Positions 9,501-16,272 of a stretch of 24,329 nt of DNA are shown in pieces. The first letter of the stretch is position 1. Every line of letters begins with the position of its first letter. The stretch spans positions 1 to 24,329 of the forward strand of contig JAGOEF010000003.1 in NCBI GenBank assembly GCA_017997855.1, given 5' to 3'. This stretch comes from Bacteroidales bacterium. GTDB lineage: Bacteria; Bacteroidota; Bacteroidia; Bacteroidales; ML635J-15. The position numbers and the translations under genes are program-made. Below the pieces are notes generated by a model, which searched no databases, was not told the origin of the DNA, and saw only the letters and a program-made list of their open reading frames with translations.

Positions 9501-10052
9501 CGAATAGGGCTGAATGGTGTATCCTTTGTAGAGGCAGTCTTTGTTGTAGAGCGTTTTCAGCAGGTGCCAGAGGGTTTCGATGTAGCGGTTATCGTAGGTG
9601 ATGTAGGGGTTTTCCATATCGACCCAGTAACCCATTTTGCGGGTAAGGTCTTCCCACTCGCGGGTGTATTTCATCACTTCTTTGCGGCAGGTGTTGTTGT
9701 AGTCTTCGATGCTGATTTTTTTGCCGATGTCTTCTTTGGTGATGCCGAGGGTTTTTTCGACACTGAGTTCGACGGGCAGACCATGGGTATCCCAGCCGGC
9801 CTTACGGTCGACGCGGTAGCCGTCGAGGGTTTTGTAGCGGCAGAAAATATCTTTGATGGTGCGCGACATTACGTGGTGAATACCGGGTTTGCCATTGGCG
9901 GAGGGAGGCCCTTCGTAGAATACAAAGCTTTTGTTGTGGCGGCGCGTTGAGATGCTTGCTTCGAATGTGTTTTCGCTGTCCCAAACCTGATTGATGCCTT
10001 TGTTTATAGCAGGCAAATCGAGGTTCTTATATTCCGGAAATTTCTTTCCCAT
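6588..10052 (-). CDS. ileS: Isoleucyl-tRNA synthetase
   Basis: IleRS charges tRNA-Ile and edits misactivated valine. The 1154-aa protein contains the class I signature PPSANGKPGIHH at 49-60 (the GIHH end is the HIGH motif) and GWDTHGLPVE at 86-95. The CP1 editing domain (about 200-480) has AWTTTPWTLPSNTA at 237-250 and DDGTGIVHIAP at 348-358. WFDSGAMPYAQW lies near 616-627, KMSKR at 689-693, and the anticodon-binding helical domain beyond about 780. Length and layout match the long IleRS type found in Bacteroidota and eukaryotes. No C-terminal Cys4 zinc module of the E. coli type is apparent. The ATG at 10052 lies about 28 nt behind a strong predicted promoter start. It leads the ileS-traR-lspA cluster. 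Confidence 0.98.
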   Translation of the reverse strand: MGKKFPEYKNLDLPAINKGINQVWDSENTFEASISTRRHNKSFVFYEGPPSANGKPGIHHVMSRTIKDIFCRYKTLDGYRVDRKAGWDTHGLPVELSVEKTLGITKEDIGKKISIEDYNNTCRKEVMKYTREWEDLTRKMGYWVDMENPYITYDNRYIETLWHLLKTLYNKDCLYKGYTIQPYSPAAGTGLSTHELNQPGCYKDVKDTTCVSMFSLIRNKASQFLFDLAGADVSIMAWTTTPWTLPSNTALAVGNHINYVLVKTFNPYLGSEVNVVLCSDRLAAYFKPEAEGLAFDTYKPGDKIIPYKILGQFSGSRLVGMHYQQLINWVRPDGDAFRVIAGDYVTTDDGTGIVHIAPTFGADDLRVARAAGIVPLLITDTDGNHQALVDKQGRFYRMADIDPQYLSAFVNTQTYAAYEGRFVKNEYDNSATADTAPVDVDIAVMLKSEGKAFRVEKHTHNYPHCWRTDKPILYYPLDSWFIRTTAFKDRLIELNKTINWKPASTGEGRFGKWLENLVDWNLSRSRYWGTPLPIWSTADGSERLCIGSAEELMLGIEKAIAAGFMSENPYADFVPGDNSAENYRKIDLHRPYVDRIVLVSESGKPMYREPDLIDVWFDSGAMPYAQWHYPFENNENFDKLFPADFIAEGVDQTRGWFFTLHAIATMISDNVSYRNIISNGLVLDKFGNKMSKRLNNTVDPFEVMELHGADALRWYMITNAQPWDNLKFEVETDKETGKTVYTGIEEVKRKFFGTLYNTYSFFALYANVDNYRAGEPLIPFAARPELDRWIISLLNSLIIEVKDHYENYEPTRAGRAIQTFVTDHLSNWYVRLGRKRYWGGEYDTDKISAYQTLYQCLVTVSKLASPIAPFITDRIYRDLNATTGLEEYTSVHLSRFPEADEACIDKKLEERMQLAQDISSMILSLRRKVNIKVRQPLQQIMVPVLSDDFGQQLRQVESIILTETNIKQIQYLTDASGLLVKKIKPNFKTLGPKYGKLLKPIGDCIQSFSQQDIAEIERNGSKTIHIDGSELLLDIADVEIMSEDIPGWLVANEGRLTVALDIHVTEALKLEGLARELVNRIQNLRKESGFDVTDKINIYIEKHPELSETIDVYGNYICSQTLGSSINIIEKMEHNSAKLVEVDNFETLIWVERI

Positions 10053-10084
10053 GTTCTGTTTCGTTTAATTTTTAAAAAGATTTG

Positions 10085-10115
10085 CAAATATAGACTATCG
10101 CGCAAAACTTTCAAA
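10085..10115 (-). promoter_or_regulatory. Bacteroidota-type promoter of ileS
   Basis: On the minus strand, a -33 box TTTG (10115-10112) is followed after exactly 19 bases by TATATTTG (10092-10085). This is a perfect match to the TAnnTTTG -7 consensus of Bacteroidota primary sigma promoters. Transcription should begin near 10080, leaving a leader of about 28 nt before the ileS ATG. No Shine-Dalgarno sequence is seen, as is usual in this phylum. Confidence 0.7.
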
Positions 10116-10162
10116 ACCTAATTTGGGAGCGGTGGATGATGTTGCTTTCGCTGGTTGGATGA

Positions 10163-10228
10163 AAGGGGCGCGATGAAGGAGACGCGATACAGGAGACCCG
10201 ATACAGGAGACGCGATAAATCGCGTCTC
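10163..10228. repeat. Three to four 14-bp direct repeats ending in a perfect 10-bp palindrome
   Basis: Units resembling GGAGACGCGATACA occur head to tail at 10178-10191, 10192-10205 (one change, ACCC for ACGC) and 10206-10219 (end changed to TAAA). A more diverged copy precedes them at about 10163-10176. The last unit runs into its own inverse: GAGACGCGAT (10207-10216), AA, ATCGCGTCTC (10219-10228). This gives a perfect 10-bp stem with a 2-base centre. Similar GAGACGCGAT/ATCGCGTCTC palindromes are recalled as dispersed intergenic elements in several phyla, so this may be a copy of a small mobile or REP-like element. That recollection is not checked here. It directly abuts the 21-bp array. Confidence 0.8.
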
Positions 10229-10235
10229 TACGGGC

Positions 10236-10508
10236 GTGCAATTGGCATTGACGGGTGTTCAATCGACACTGACGGACGTTCAATCGGTATTGACAGGCGT
10301 TCAATCGACACTGACGGGCGTTCAATCGGCATTGACGGACGTTCAATCGACACTGACGGGTGTTCAATCGGCATTGAAGGAAGTTCAATCGACACTGACG
10401 GGCGTTCAATCGGCATTGACGGGCGTTCAATCGGCATTGACGGACGTTCAATCGGCATTGACAGGCGTTCAATCGACACTGTCGGGCGTTCAATCGGTAT
10501 TGACATAT
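10236..10508. repeat. Tandem array of thirteen 21-bp units
   Basis: Thirteen contiguous 21-bp units run without spacers. The consensus is GTTCAATCG followed by 12 variable bases. The first nine bases are identical in units 2-13; unit 1 (10236-10256) is diverged. Two main types exist, one continuing ACACTGACGG and one GCATTGACGG. Units 1-8 alternate between the types, implying amplification as 42-bp dimers. Every unit holds a short inverted repeat, TCAAT-4-ATTGA, or TCAAT-4-ACTGA in the other type. The second form still pairs through a G-U wobble if transcribed from the minus strand. Because 21 is a multiple of three, four of six frames stay open across the array, so the ORFs here (including a Val-Gln-Ser-x-Leu-Thr-Gly heptad frame on the plus strand) are weak evidence of coding. 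Differences between units show no third-position bias in that frame. I annotate it as a noncoding repeat. Confidence 0.9.
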
Positions 10509-10592
10509 TGACAAGCTTAATGTAAACTCGAGCGAACGGCAAATTTTTTTGGGGGGTTTTTGATTGAAGATTTGGGATTGAATTGACGAATT

Positions 10593-10637
10593 GCATTGCA
10601 AATGCTGAGATAGATACACCCGCGTTGCAAACGCGGG
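10593..10637. repeat. Two adjacent hairpins sharing the same TTGCAA core
   Basis: Two perfect inverted repeats lie 13 bp apart. The first is GCATT-GCA-AATGC (10593-10605, 5-bp stem). The second is CCCGCGTT-GCA-AACGCGGG (10619-10637, 8-bp stem). Both have the identical GCA loop flanked by TT and AA. No T-tract follows on either strand, so they are not ordinary intrinsic terminators. They could be REP-like elements or structures in the 3' region of trpS transcripts. The second is GC-rich compared with its surroundings. Confidence 0.6.
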
Positions 10638-10687
10638 CGAGGCACCGGGAATAGGGGAAACCAGAATGGATACACCACAAACCATAG

Positions 10688-10709
10688 TTCGTTTAATCGA
10701 AAAAACGAA
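10688..10709 (-). other. Inverted repeat 38 bp past trpS, possible weak terminator
   Basis: TTCGTTT (10688-10694) and AAACGAA (10703-10709) form a perfect 7-bp inverted repeat with an 8-nt loop, just downstream of the trpS stop. The stem is AT-rich and has no following T-run, so termination here is only a suggestion. The rest of 10638-10747 shows no gene or other structure that I can support. Confidence 0.35.
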
Positions 10710-10747
10710 TAGGAATGATGCTAAAAACAGATGTTGTGAGCTTGCTG

Positions 10748-11737
10748 CTAGAGTGCTTTTACCCCGACAATGCGGCGCACTTCGCGCAGGGTGGCAGCGG
10801 CCGATTCGCGGGCTTTTTCGGCACCACGGGCAGCCACACGGGCTAAATAGTCGTTGTCGTTCATCAGCTCGGCAATGCGCTTGCCAATGGGTTCAACGGC
10901 AGCGATTACGTCGTCGGCAATCTGCTTTTTCAAATCGCCGTATCGTATATTGCATTCGGCATATTGTTGCCTGAAGAACTGCAATGTTTCGGGCTGCGAC
11001 ACTACTTCCATAATGGTGAACAGGTTCTGCACCGGCTCGGTGGGCTTCGAATTGGGTTCGGTGGGCCCGGTGTCGGTTACAGCGCGCATTATTTTTTTGC
11101 GGATTACATCGGGGGTATCCGACAGGAATATGCCGTTGCCTTCGGATTTACCCATTTTACCGCTGCCATCGAGTCCGGGAATTTTTATCAGTGCCCGGCC
11201 AAAGTTGTAGGGTTCGGGTTCTTTAAAGAAATCGGTGTCGTAGAGCTGATTGAAACGCCTTACATATTTGCGGGTCATTTCGAGGTGCTGCTCCTGATCT
11301 TTGCCCACCGGCACCTTGTCGGCACGGTGAATGAGTATGTCGGCAGCCATGAGCACCGGATAGGTGAGCAAACCGGCGTTGATGTTATCGGGTTGTTTGC
11401 GGGCTTTTTCCTTGAACGAAGCGGTGCGCTCGAGTTCACCCTTGTAGGCCAACATGTTGAGTATCAGGTAAAGTTCGAATATTTCGGGCACATCGCTCTG
11501 CACATAGAGGGTGGAAACCTCGGGGTCGAGGCCGGCTGCAATGTATTCGACCAGCACCTGCTTTACGTTGGCATGAAAATCGTCGGATTTCGGGTGGGTG
11601 GTGAGGGCGTGATAGTCGGCTATAAAGAAGAAACAACGGTTGTGGTGCTGCATTTTCACAAAGTTCTGCACCGCCCCGAAATAATTTCCCAAATGTAGTT
11701 TTCCGGTTGACCTGATTCCGCTTAATACTGTTTCCAT
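10748..11737 (-). CDS. trpS: Tryptophanyl-tRNA synthetase
   Basis: TrpRS attaches tryptophan to tRNA-Trp. The 329-aa length is normal for bacterial TrpRS. The opening METVLSGIRSTGKLHLGNYFGA carries the class I HIGH equivalent HLGN at 15-18. GSGKMGKSEGN has the KMSKS equivalent KMGKS at 194-198. The stretch ILIHRADKVPVGKDQEQHLEMTR near 134-156 is a strong TrpRS/TyrRS-subclass signature. It is the last gene of the minus-strand cluster and sits 8 bp behind the S41 protease stop, so it is likely translated from the same message. Downstream lies the repeat island rather than another gene. Confidence 0.97.
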   Translation of the reverse strand: METVLSGIRSTGKLHLGNYFGAVQNFVKMQHHNRCFFFIADYHALTTHPKSDDFHANVKQVLVEYIAAGLDPEVSTLYVQSDVPEIFELYLILNMLAYKGELERTASFKEKARKQPDNINAGLLTYPVLMAADILIHRADKVPVGKDQEQHLEMTRKYVRRFNQLYDTDFFKEPEPYNFGRALIKIPGLDGSGKMGKSEGNGIFLSDTPDVIRKKIMRAVTDTGPTEPNSKPTEPVQNLFTIMEVVSQPETLQFFRQQYAECNIRYGDLKKQIADDVIAAVEPIGKRIAELMNDNDYLARVAARGAEKARESAAATLREVRRIVGVKAL

Positions 11738-11745
11738 TGTTTGAA

Positions 11746-13434
11746 TTATTTTCGGGTTCCACTTAAAATACTCTGATAGCGAACGCTGTCGTTAATAACG
11801 TCGATGGCTGCCTGCAGTTCTTTATCGTACTTCATCATATACTGGGTACGGCCTTTCTGATAGTAGTAGCGGTGCACAATTTCGTCACCGATAAGTTCCG
11901 AAATTTCGCTTTTAAAAATCTGCAGGTCTTTGTTTTTGTCGTGGGCAAACTTCAGTTTCAGGGCTTCGAGTTCCTGTGCTGCCACATCGTAGTATTTTTC
12001 TTTTTGGGCTGTTTCGATCATCTCGTTGAGCTGTTCTTCGGTTTCGGTTTTGTAGTCGAAATCCTTATCGGCAATAAAGCTGAGAAAATCGGCATATATT
12101 TTTTCGTCGATGGTAAAACTGCCTGCATCGGCAATAGTGGGGTTGTTGTTTACAAACCAGGTCGCAAAGTCGAAAATTATGTTTTTGGCTAGCAGGCTGA
12201 CGGCGATATTGCTGAAGGTTTCGGTTTCGGTGACAATATCGGGCAGTACCCCTCCCCCATCGTACACCTTGCGTCCGTGGAGCGTTGAGAATTCCGAAAC
12301 CAGCGAATCGGGAACACGCCCCACACTACCGTCTTCGTTGCGGTGGGTGTAGTCGAGCGCCTGAATGCAGCGGCCACTGGGGATGTAGTATTTGGCGGTA
12401 GTCACTTTGAGTTTGGTGTTGTAGCTGAGGTCGCGTGTGGTTTGCACCAGGCCCTTGCCAAAGGTACGCTGGCCAACAATAACCCCACGGTCGAGATCCT
12501 GAATGCAACCCGACACAATTTCGGAAGCGGAAGCAGAACCACGGTTTACCAGTACCACCAGAGGTATTCCGGCATCGACAGGAGTGTCGGTGGTGAGATA
12601 GGTTTTGTCCCACTGCGCCACCTTGCCTTTGGTGCTCACCACGGTTTGCCCCTTATCGACAAATATGTTGCAGATTTTAACTGCTTCGATGAGCAATCCG
12701 CCCGGGTTTCCGCGCAGATCGAGAATAACGCCTTTAAGTTCCTTGTCTTTTTTGAGTTCGAGAAAGGCGTCTTTTACTTCGGAAGCGGCTGTGTTGGTAA
12801 AACTGCTGAGCTGAATGTAGGCGATGTTGCCTTCGAGCAGCTGATAATGGGGAACACTGGGGATTTTAATTTCCATGCGGGTGAGCGAAAATTCCATGTC
12901 GTTTTCGACACCGGGGCGGCGGATAAGCAGCTTAACCACGGTATTAGGTTGTCCTTTAAGCAATTCGGAGACGTCGGAGGTGTTTTTATCTTTCATGCTT
13001 TTGCCATCGATCGACACAATGGCATCGCCGGCACGCAGTCCGGCTTTTTGGGCGGGGTAGTTTTCGTATGGCTCCGAAATCACCACAAACTCGTTGTGTT
13101 TGCGTATCAGGGCACCAACACCACCATATTCGCCGGTGGTCATAAATCGAAGGTCTTCGATTTCGGATTCGGTGATGTACACAGTGTAGGGGTCCAGCGA
13201 TTCGAGCATGGCATCGATGGCAGTACCAATGGTTTTGGAGGGATCGAGTTCGTCGACGTAAAACAAATCGACTTCTTTATAGAGCGAATAAAATATATCG
13301 AGGTGCTTAACTGTTTCGAAGCTTTTATCGGTTTCGGTCTGTGCAAACAGAGGCAACAGGGCAATGGCCATGAATCCGGTCAACAGCGGTTTCATCAGTA
13401 AATGGGTAAGGCGTTTAGCGGGAAGAATTTTCAT
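11746..13434 (-). CDS. S41 family C-terminal processing peptidase with PDZ domain
   Basis: CtpA/Prc-type serine protease acting in the periplasm on exposed C termini of proteins. The 562-aa product has a signal peptide ending LLPLFAQ (about 24-32), a PDZ domain (about 95-190, with the binding-loop element EYGGVGALI), and the S41 catalytic core. GSASASEIVSG at 299-309 provides nucleophile S302. FGKGLVQ at 325-331 provides the general base K327, 25 residues away as in E. coli Prc. LRGNPGG at 240-246 is another family motif. The first ATG (13434) overlaps rnpA by 20 bp and gives a 13-residue pre-extension. An ATG at 13395 would give a more standard signal peptide and no overlap, so the start is uncertain. 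It sits between rnpA and trpS. Confidence 0.94.
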   Translation of the reverse strand: MKILPAKRLTHLLMKPLLTGFMAIALLPLFAQTETDKSFETVKHLDIFYSLYKEVDLFYVDELDPSKTIGTAIDAMLESLDPYTVYITESEIEDLRFMTTGEYGGVGALIRKHNEFVVISEPYENYPAQKAGLRAGDAIVSIDGKSMKDKNTSDVSELLKGQPNTVVKLLIRRPGVENDMEFSLTRMEIKIPSVPHYQLLEGNIAYIQLSSFTNTAASEVKDAFLELKKDKELKGVILDLRGNPGGLLIEAVKICNIFVDKGQTVVSTKGKVAQWDKTYLTTDTPVDAGIPLVVLVNRGSASASEIVSGCIQDLDRGVIVGQRTFGKGLVQTTRDLSYNTKLKVTTAKYYIPSGRCIQALDYTHRNEDGSVGRVPDSLVSEFSTLHGRKVYDGGGVLPDIVTETETFSNIAVSLLAKNIIFDFATWFVNNNPTIADAGSFTIDEKIYADFLSFIADKDFDYKTETEEQLNEMIETAQKEKYYDVAAQELEALKLKFAHDKNKDLQIFKSEISELIGDEIVHRYYYQKGRTQYMMKYDKELQAAIDVINDSVRYQSILSGTRK

Positions 13435-13864
13435 TATGTTGAATTTTTTGCTGTACTATAATGTTTAAACGCTGTAAAGATAGAACTATTTTATTTTCGA
13501 TTTCGGAATAGCTCAGAATATCGGAAGCTGTGTACACAAAGGCAAGGCGCAACGAAAACCCTGATGTTCCGACTGTGTGGTAAAGAATGTGTTTATTGCG
13601 GCGGTATGCTTCTCTCAGTCGCCTTTTGAGGAGGTTTCGGTCGTGGGCTTTACGAAACAAACGTTTCGGCACACTCACGAGTACCCTGACGGGTTGAGCT
13701 TCGGCAGGAACAAAAACGTACACGGTTTTTACGGGGGCTTGATTCAGGTGTTTTCCACGGGAGAACAACGTTGTAATGTTTTTTTCACCACACAGATGCT
13801 GTTGTTTTCCAAAACTGAGTTTTAGCGGTTGGGTATGTCGGCAGGCGCCGGTATCGTCAGACAC
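13415..13864 (-). CDS. rnpA: Ribonuclease P protein component
   Basis: RnpA binds the catalytic RNase P RNA and helps mature tRNA 5' ends. The 149-aa product has the family's LSFGKQQHLCGEKNITTLFSRG opening (about residue 16 on) and the RNR signature RNLLKRRLREAYRRN at 76-90. The protein is basic overall, as expected. It begins 4 bp behind the hemD stop and its end overlaps the first possible S41 protease start by 20 bp. In many Bacteroidota a yidD gene follows rnpA; here none fits between rnpA and the protease. Confidence 0.95.
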   Translation of the reverse strand: MSDDTGACRHTQPLKLSFGKQQHLCGEKNITTLFSRGKHLNQAPVKTVYVFVPAEAQPVRVLVSVPKRLFRKAHDRNLLKRRLREAYRRNKHILYHTVGTSGFSLRLAFVYTASDILSYSEIENKIVLSLQRLNIIVQQKIQHNENSSR

Positions 13865-13868
13865 GCTT

Positions 13869-14630
13869 TTATTTCTTGTTTTCGCGGTTCAACTGACAGA
13901 TATAGTTTTCGAGAGCCATCACCATAGATGGGGAAACCGGATTGGGCGCTTCGATATCGATACGTAACTGTGCGTCGCGGACAGCTTTTGCCGTGGCTTC
14001 GCCAAAAGTGGCAATGCGTGTTTCGTTTTGCGCAAAATCGGGGAAATTCTGAAACAAGGAAGCAATTTCCATGGGGCTGAAGAAAACGAGCACATCATAG
14101 TTCACATGTTTCAGATCCGAAAGGTCGGCACTTACTGTCTGATAAAGCACCGCACGGCTGAAGCGGATACCTGCCCGTTCGAGGGTGTCGGGGATATCGG
14201 GTTTATGCGGGTTGCTTAAAGGCAGCAGAAAGCATTCTTCTTTGTTCTTCATGATATCGGTCATGAGGTCGTCGAATGAACCGTTACCAAAAAATATTTT
14301 GCGTTTGCGATACACGATGTATTTCTGCAGGTAATAGGCAATCGACTCAGCGACACAAAAATACTTGGTGTTTTCTGATATGGTACATTTGAGTTCCTCA
14401 CAAATCCTGAAATAGTGATCTATGGCCAGTTTGCTGGTGAAAATAACGGCTGAATGGGTGGCCACATCAACCCGCGATTTCCGGAATTCTTTCGAATCGA
14501 CACCCTCAACCTGAATAAACGGCCTGAAATCGATTTTGAGGTTGTGTTTACGAGCCAGTTCGGCGTAAGGCGATTTATCGTTTTCGGGCTTGGGTTGAGA
14601 AACCAGAATTGTTTTAATTTTCTGTGCCAT
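13869..14630 (-). CDS. hemD: Uroporphyrinogen-III synthase (HemD family)
   Basis: HemD cyclises hydroxymethylbilane to uroporphyrinogen III in tetrapyrrole synthesis. HemD proteins diverge strongly, so recognition rests on overall pattern. The 253-aa protein has two alternating alpha/beta lobes, with AVIFTSKLAIDHYF near residues 63-76 (the family's 'aviFTS..aV..f' element) and VLVFFSPMEIASLFQNF near 182-198. A later IATFGEATAKAVRD segment (about 208-221) matches 'a.iG..Ta.al...'. Gene order agrees: DUF4271 protein - hemD - rnpA - S41 protease is a familiar Bacteroidota arrangement. It lies 30 bp behind the DUF4271 gene and 4 bp before rnpA. No other haem genes are nearby, so its presence here may reflect conserved operon history rather than pathway grouping. 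Confidence 0.88.
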   Translation of the reverse strand: MAQKIKTILVSQPKPENDKSPYAELARKHNLKIDFRPFIQVEGVDSKEFRKSRVDVATHSAVIFTSKLAIDHYFRICEELKCTISENTKYFCVAESIAYYLQKYIVYRKRKIFFGNGSFDDLMTDIMKNKEECFLLPLSNPHKPDIPDTLERAGIRFSRAVLYQTVSADLSDLKHVNYDVLVFFSPMEIASLFQNFPDFAQNETRIATFGEATAKAVRDAQLRIDIEAPNPVSPSMVMALENYICQLNRENKK

Positions 14631-14660
14631 TTCTTTAAAATTTCTTTACTCCAGCAATCA

Positions 14661-15329
14661 TTAGAAAAATAACCCGCTGATTTTAACGACAAACAAAACA
14701 GGTATTATTTCAAGGGCACAAAGATACAAAAACAAGTATAAAATTGAAAATTTTGTTTTACGGCTTATTGTATACGCCCGAACGAAAATCAGTATTTGTG
14801 AAAAAGCAAACAGTACCAAGGCTGCCACAAAAACCGCGTTAGTAACATTACCAGTAAAAAAAGGTACGGCAATTATCACAGGGAATAAAATAAATCCGTA
14901 ACCGCGGTAAATTATCATCACATTATGGGAATACCAGCGTGATTGATCGATTTCGGAAAACGAAAAACCCACAAAAAGATAGGCCATTACCTTGAGTGTA
15001 AAAAACAATGCGGTGGCGGCAAGAATAATCAGAAAATCAACAGCGTAATTGTGAGTCATGACAACTGAATTTTGCTGTGCCAATTGAAAAAAAAGGACCG
15101 AGAAATTTATTAGTAAAATAACATTGTGAATTACAAAATTGCGTTGTGTGGTCGAACTTTTTTCGTTCCACATTTTCAGCGCACGTTTTTCGGAAACCAC
15201 GGCCAGACTGGCATCGGCAAGGTATTTGGCACCGTTTGTACGCAACCAGGCAAGCAGGGCAAGGCTAAAAAACGCAGCTACCAGACTGATTATGGTAGGT
15301 AATGCATCGGGGCGCGCGATAATTTCCAT
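14661..15329 (-). CDS. DUF4271 family integral membrane protein
   Basis: The 222-aa protein has about six hydrophobic segments: about 11-30, 68-85, 92-117, 140-158, 162-182 and 198-220. It ends with a characteristic ILYLFLYLCALEIIPVLFVVK stretch. Sequence character and position directly upstream of hemD match the DUF4271 family, known mainly from Bacteroidota and without an established function. An inner-membrane location is inferred. It lies 24 bp behind the coiled-coil membrane protein gene and 30 bp ahead of hemD, inside the long minus-strand cluster. The start at 15329 precedes the first helix by only a few residues, and there is no cleavable signal peptide. Confidence 0.82.
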   Translation of the reverse strand: MEIIARPDALPTIISLVAAFFSLALLAWLRTNGAKYLADASLAVVSEKRALKMWNEKSSTTQRNFVIHNVILLINFSVLFFQLAQQNSVVMTHNYAVDFLIILAATALFFTLKVMAYLFVGFSFSEIDQSRWYSHNVMIIYRGYGFILFPVIIAVPFFTGNVTNAVFVAALVLFAFSQILIFVRAYTISRKTKFSILYLFLYLCALEIIPVLFVVKISGLFF

Positions 15330-15353
15330 TGAGAAAAGATTCCCGGCTTCAGG

Positions 15354-16247
15354 CTATTTGGCAATCAGGAAACTGCTCCCACCCATCATATATCCATCAA
15401 CAAACAATTCAGCATTATAAGTTCCCGGTTTCAGTTCACCCTGAACATCGAAATAGATAGCCACCTCTAGGTTGTTGCCCTCGTATAATACCTGTCGTGC
15501 GGCAGAATAGGCAACGGGTTCATCGTGAATTGTCATGGTTTTTCCACTTGACATTACACTGCCATCAGGATTAAAAATACGCATGTAAACCATTTTATTT
15601 CCCTGGGTTGCAAGGCTGTTTTCGACCATGGTAAAGTTGGCTTTCAGCTTGGTTATTTTCGATGCTTTTGTTGTTTCTTTACCGCGGCTGTTCAGATATT
15701 GAATGTAGATATTGTTTGCTTTCACCATGGATGCTTTTTCGACAACCACTTCGTATTCGGCATTTTTCTCTACAATCACATCGTATTGATACTCGAGCTG
15801 TTCCTTGTCGCGGCGTATGGTTTCGTTCTCGGCCATGAGGGATTGATTCAGCGTGTTGAGAGAGTCAATCTGATAGACATAATGCTTCATGATGTCGCGC
15901 AGTGTTTCAAGCTCTTTTTTGTATTTGGTCATTTGTGAAGCACTGATGCTCTTCATGTTTTCGATTTCGCCAATCAGTTGCTTTATGCGTGCTTTTTCTT
16001 TTTCGAGCTCCCCATTCAGACTGTCGTTGTTGGTACTCAGGTCTTCGTAATCTTCGAGCAGGTTGGTCAGTTCAAGCTTTACGAGTTCTTTCTCGTTGGT
16101 AACAATTACTGTTTTTTGCGTCAGATTCTGATTTTGATTTTTCAGGTCAATTACCATCCAGGTAAGAAAACCAATTCCTACAACTAAAATTGCAATCAAT
16201 GCGATAAGGACTTTGGTTGTCCGTTCTTTTTTTGCTGTGTTTTCCAT
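15354..16247 (-). CDS. Membrane-anchored coiled-coil protein, unknown function
   Basis: I do not recognise a functional family. The 297-aa product has a short basic N terminus (MENTAKKERTTK), one hydrophobic anchor at about 13-32, and a long coiled coil from about 35 to 175 rich in Leu/Glu/Lys/Asn. A C-terminal beta-rich domain (about 180-297) contains IFNPDGSVMSSGKTMTI and ELKPGTYNAELFVDGYMMGGSSF. The last part resembles an Ig- or jelly-roll-like fold on the outer side of the inner membrane; this is inference. The ATG at 16247 was preferred over 16319 because the earlier one lies within the end of rimM and adds residues with no family character. It is the first gene of the cluster leading to DUF4271, hemD, rnpA, protease and trpS, and has a possible -7 box just upstream. 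Confidence 0.82.
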   Translation of the reverse strand: MENTAKKERTTKVLIALIAILVVGIGFLTWMVIDLKNQNQNLTQKTVIVTNEKELVKLELTNLLEDYEDLSTNNDSLNGELEKEKARIKQLIGEIENMKSISASQMTKYKKELETLRDIMKHYVYQIDSLNTLNQSLMAENETIRRDKEQLEYQYDVIVEKNAEYEVVVEKASMVKANNIYIQYLNSRGKETTKASKITKLKANFTMVENSLATQGNKMVYMRIFNPDGSVMSSGKTMTIHDEPVAYSAARQVLYEGNNLEVAIYFDVQGELKPGTYNAELFVDGYMMGGSSFLIAK

Positions 16248-16272
16248 GATTCTTGAACGATTATACAGGGTA

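Noticed and set aside
10236..10508. CRISPR array
   Set aside because: The 21-bp units are contiguous with no unique spacers, and no cas gene is in the window.
10095..10685. Minus-strand genes of 196 and 150 codons across the repeat island
   Set aside because: They consist of frame readings of the tandem repeats (RLNARQC and PIERPSM runs) with unrelated flanks. The repeat length, a multiple of three, keeps several frames open.
12343..13401. 352-codon plus-strand ORF antisense to the S41 protease
   Set aside because: It mirrors a gene with intact catalytic motifs and shows no motif of its own.
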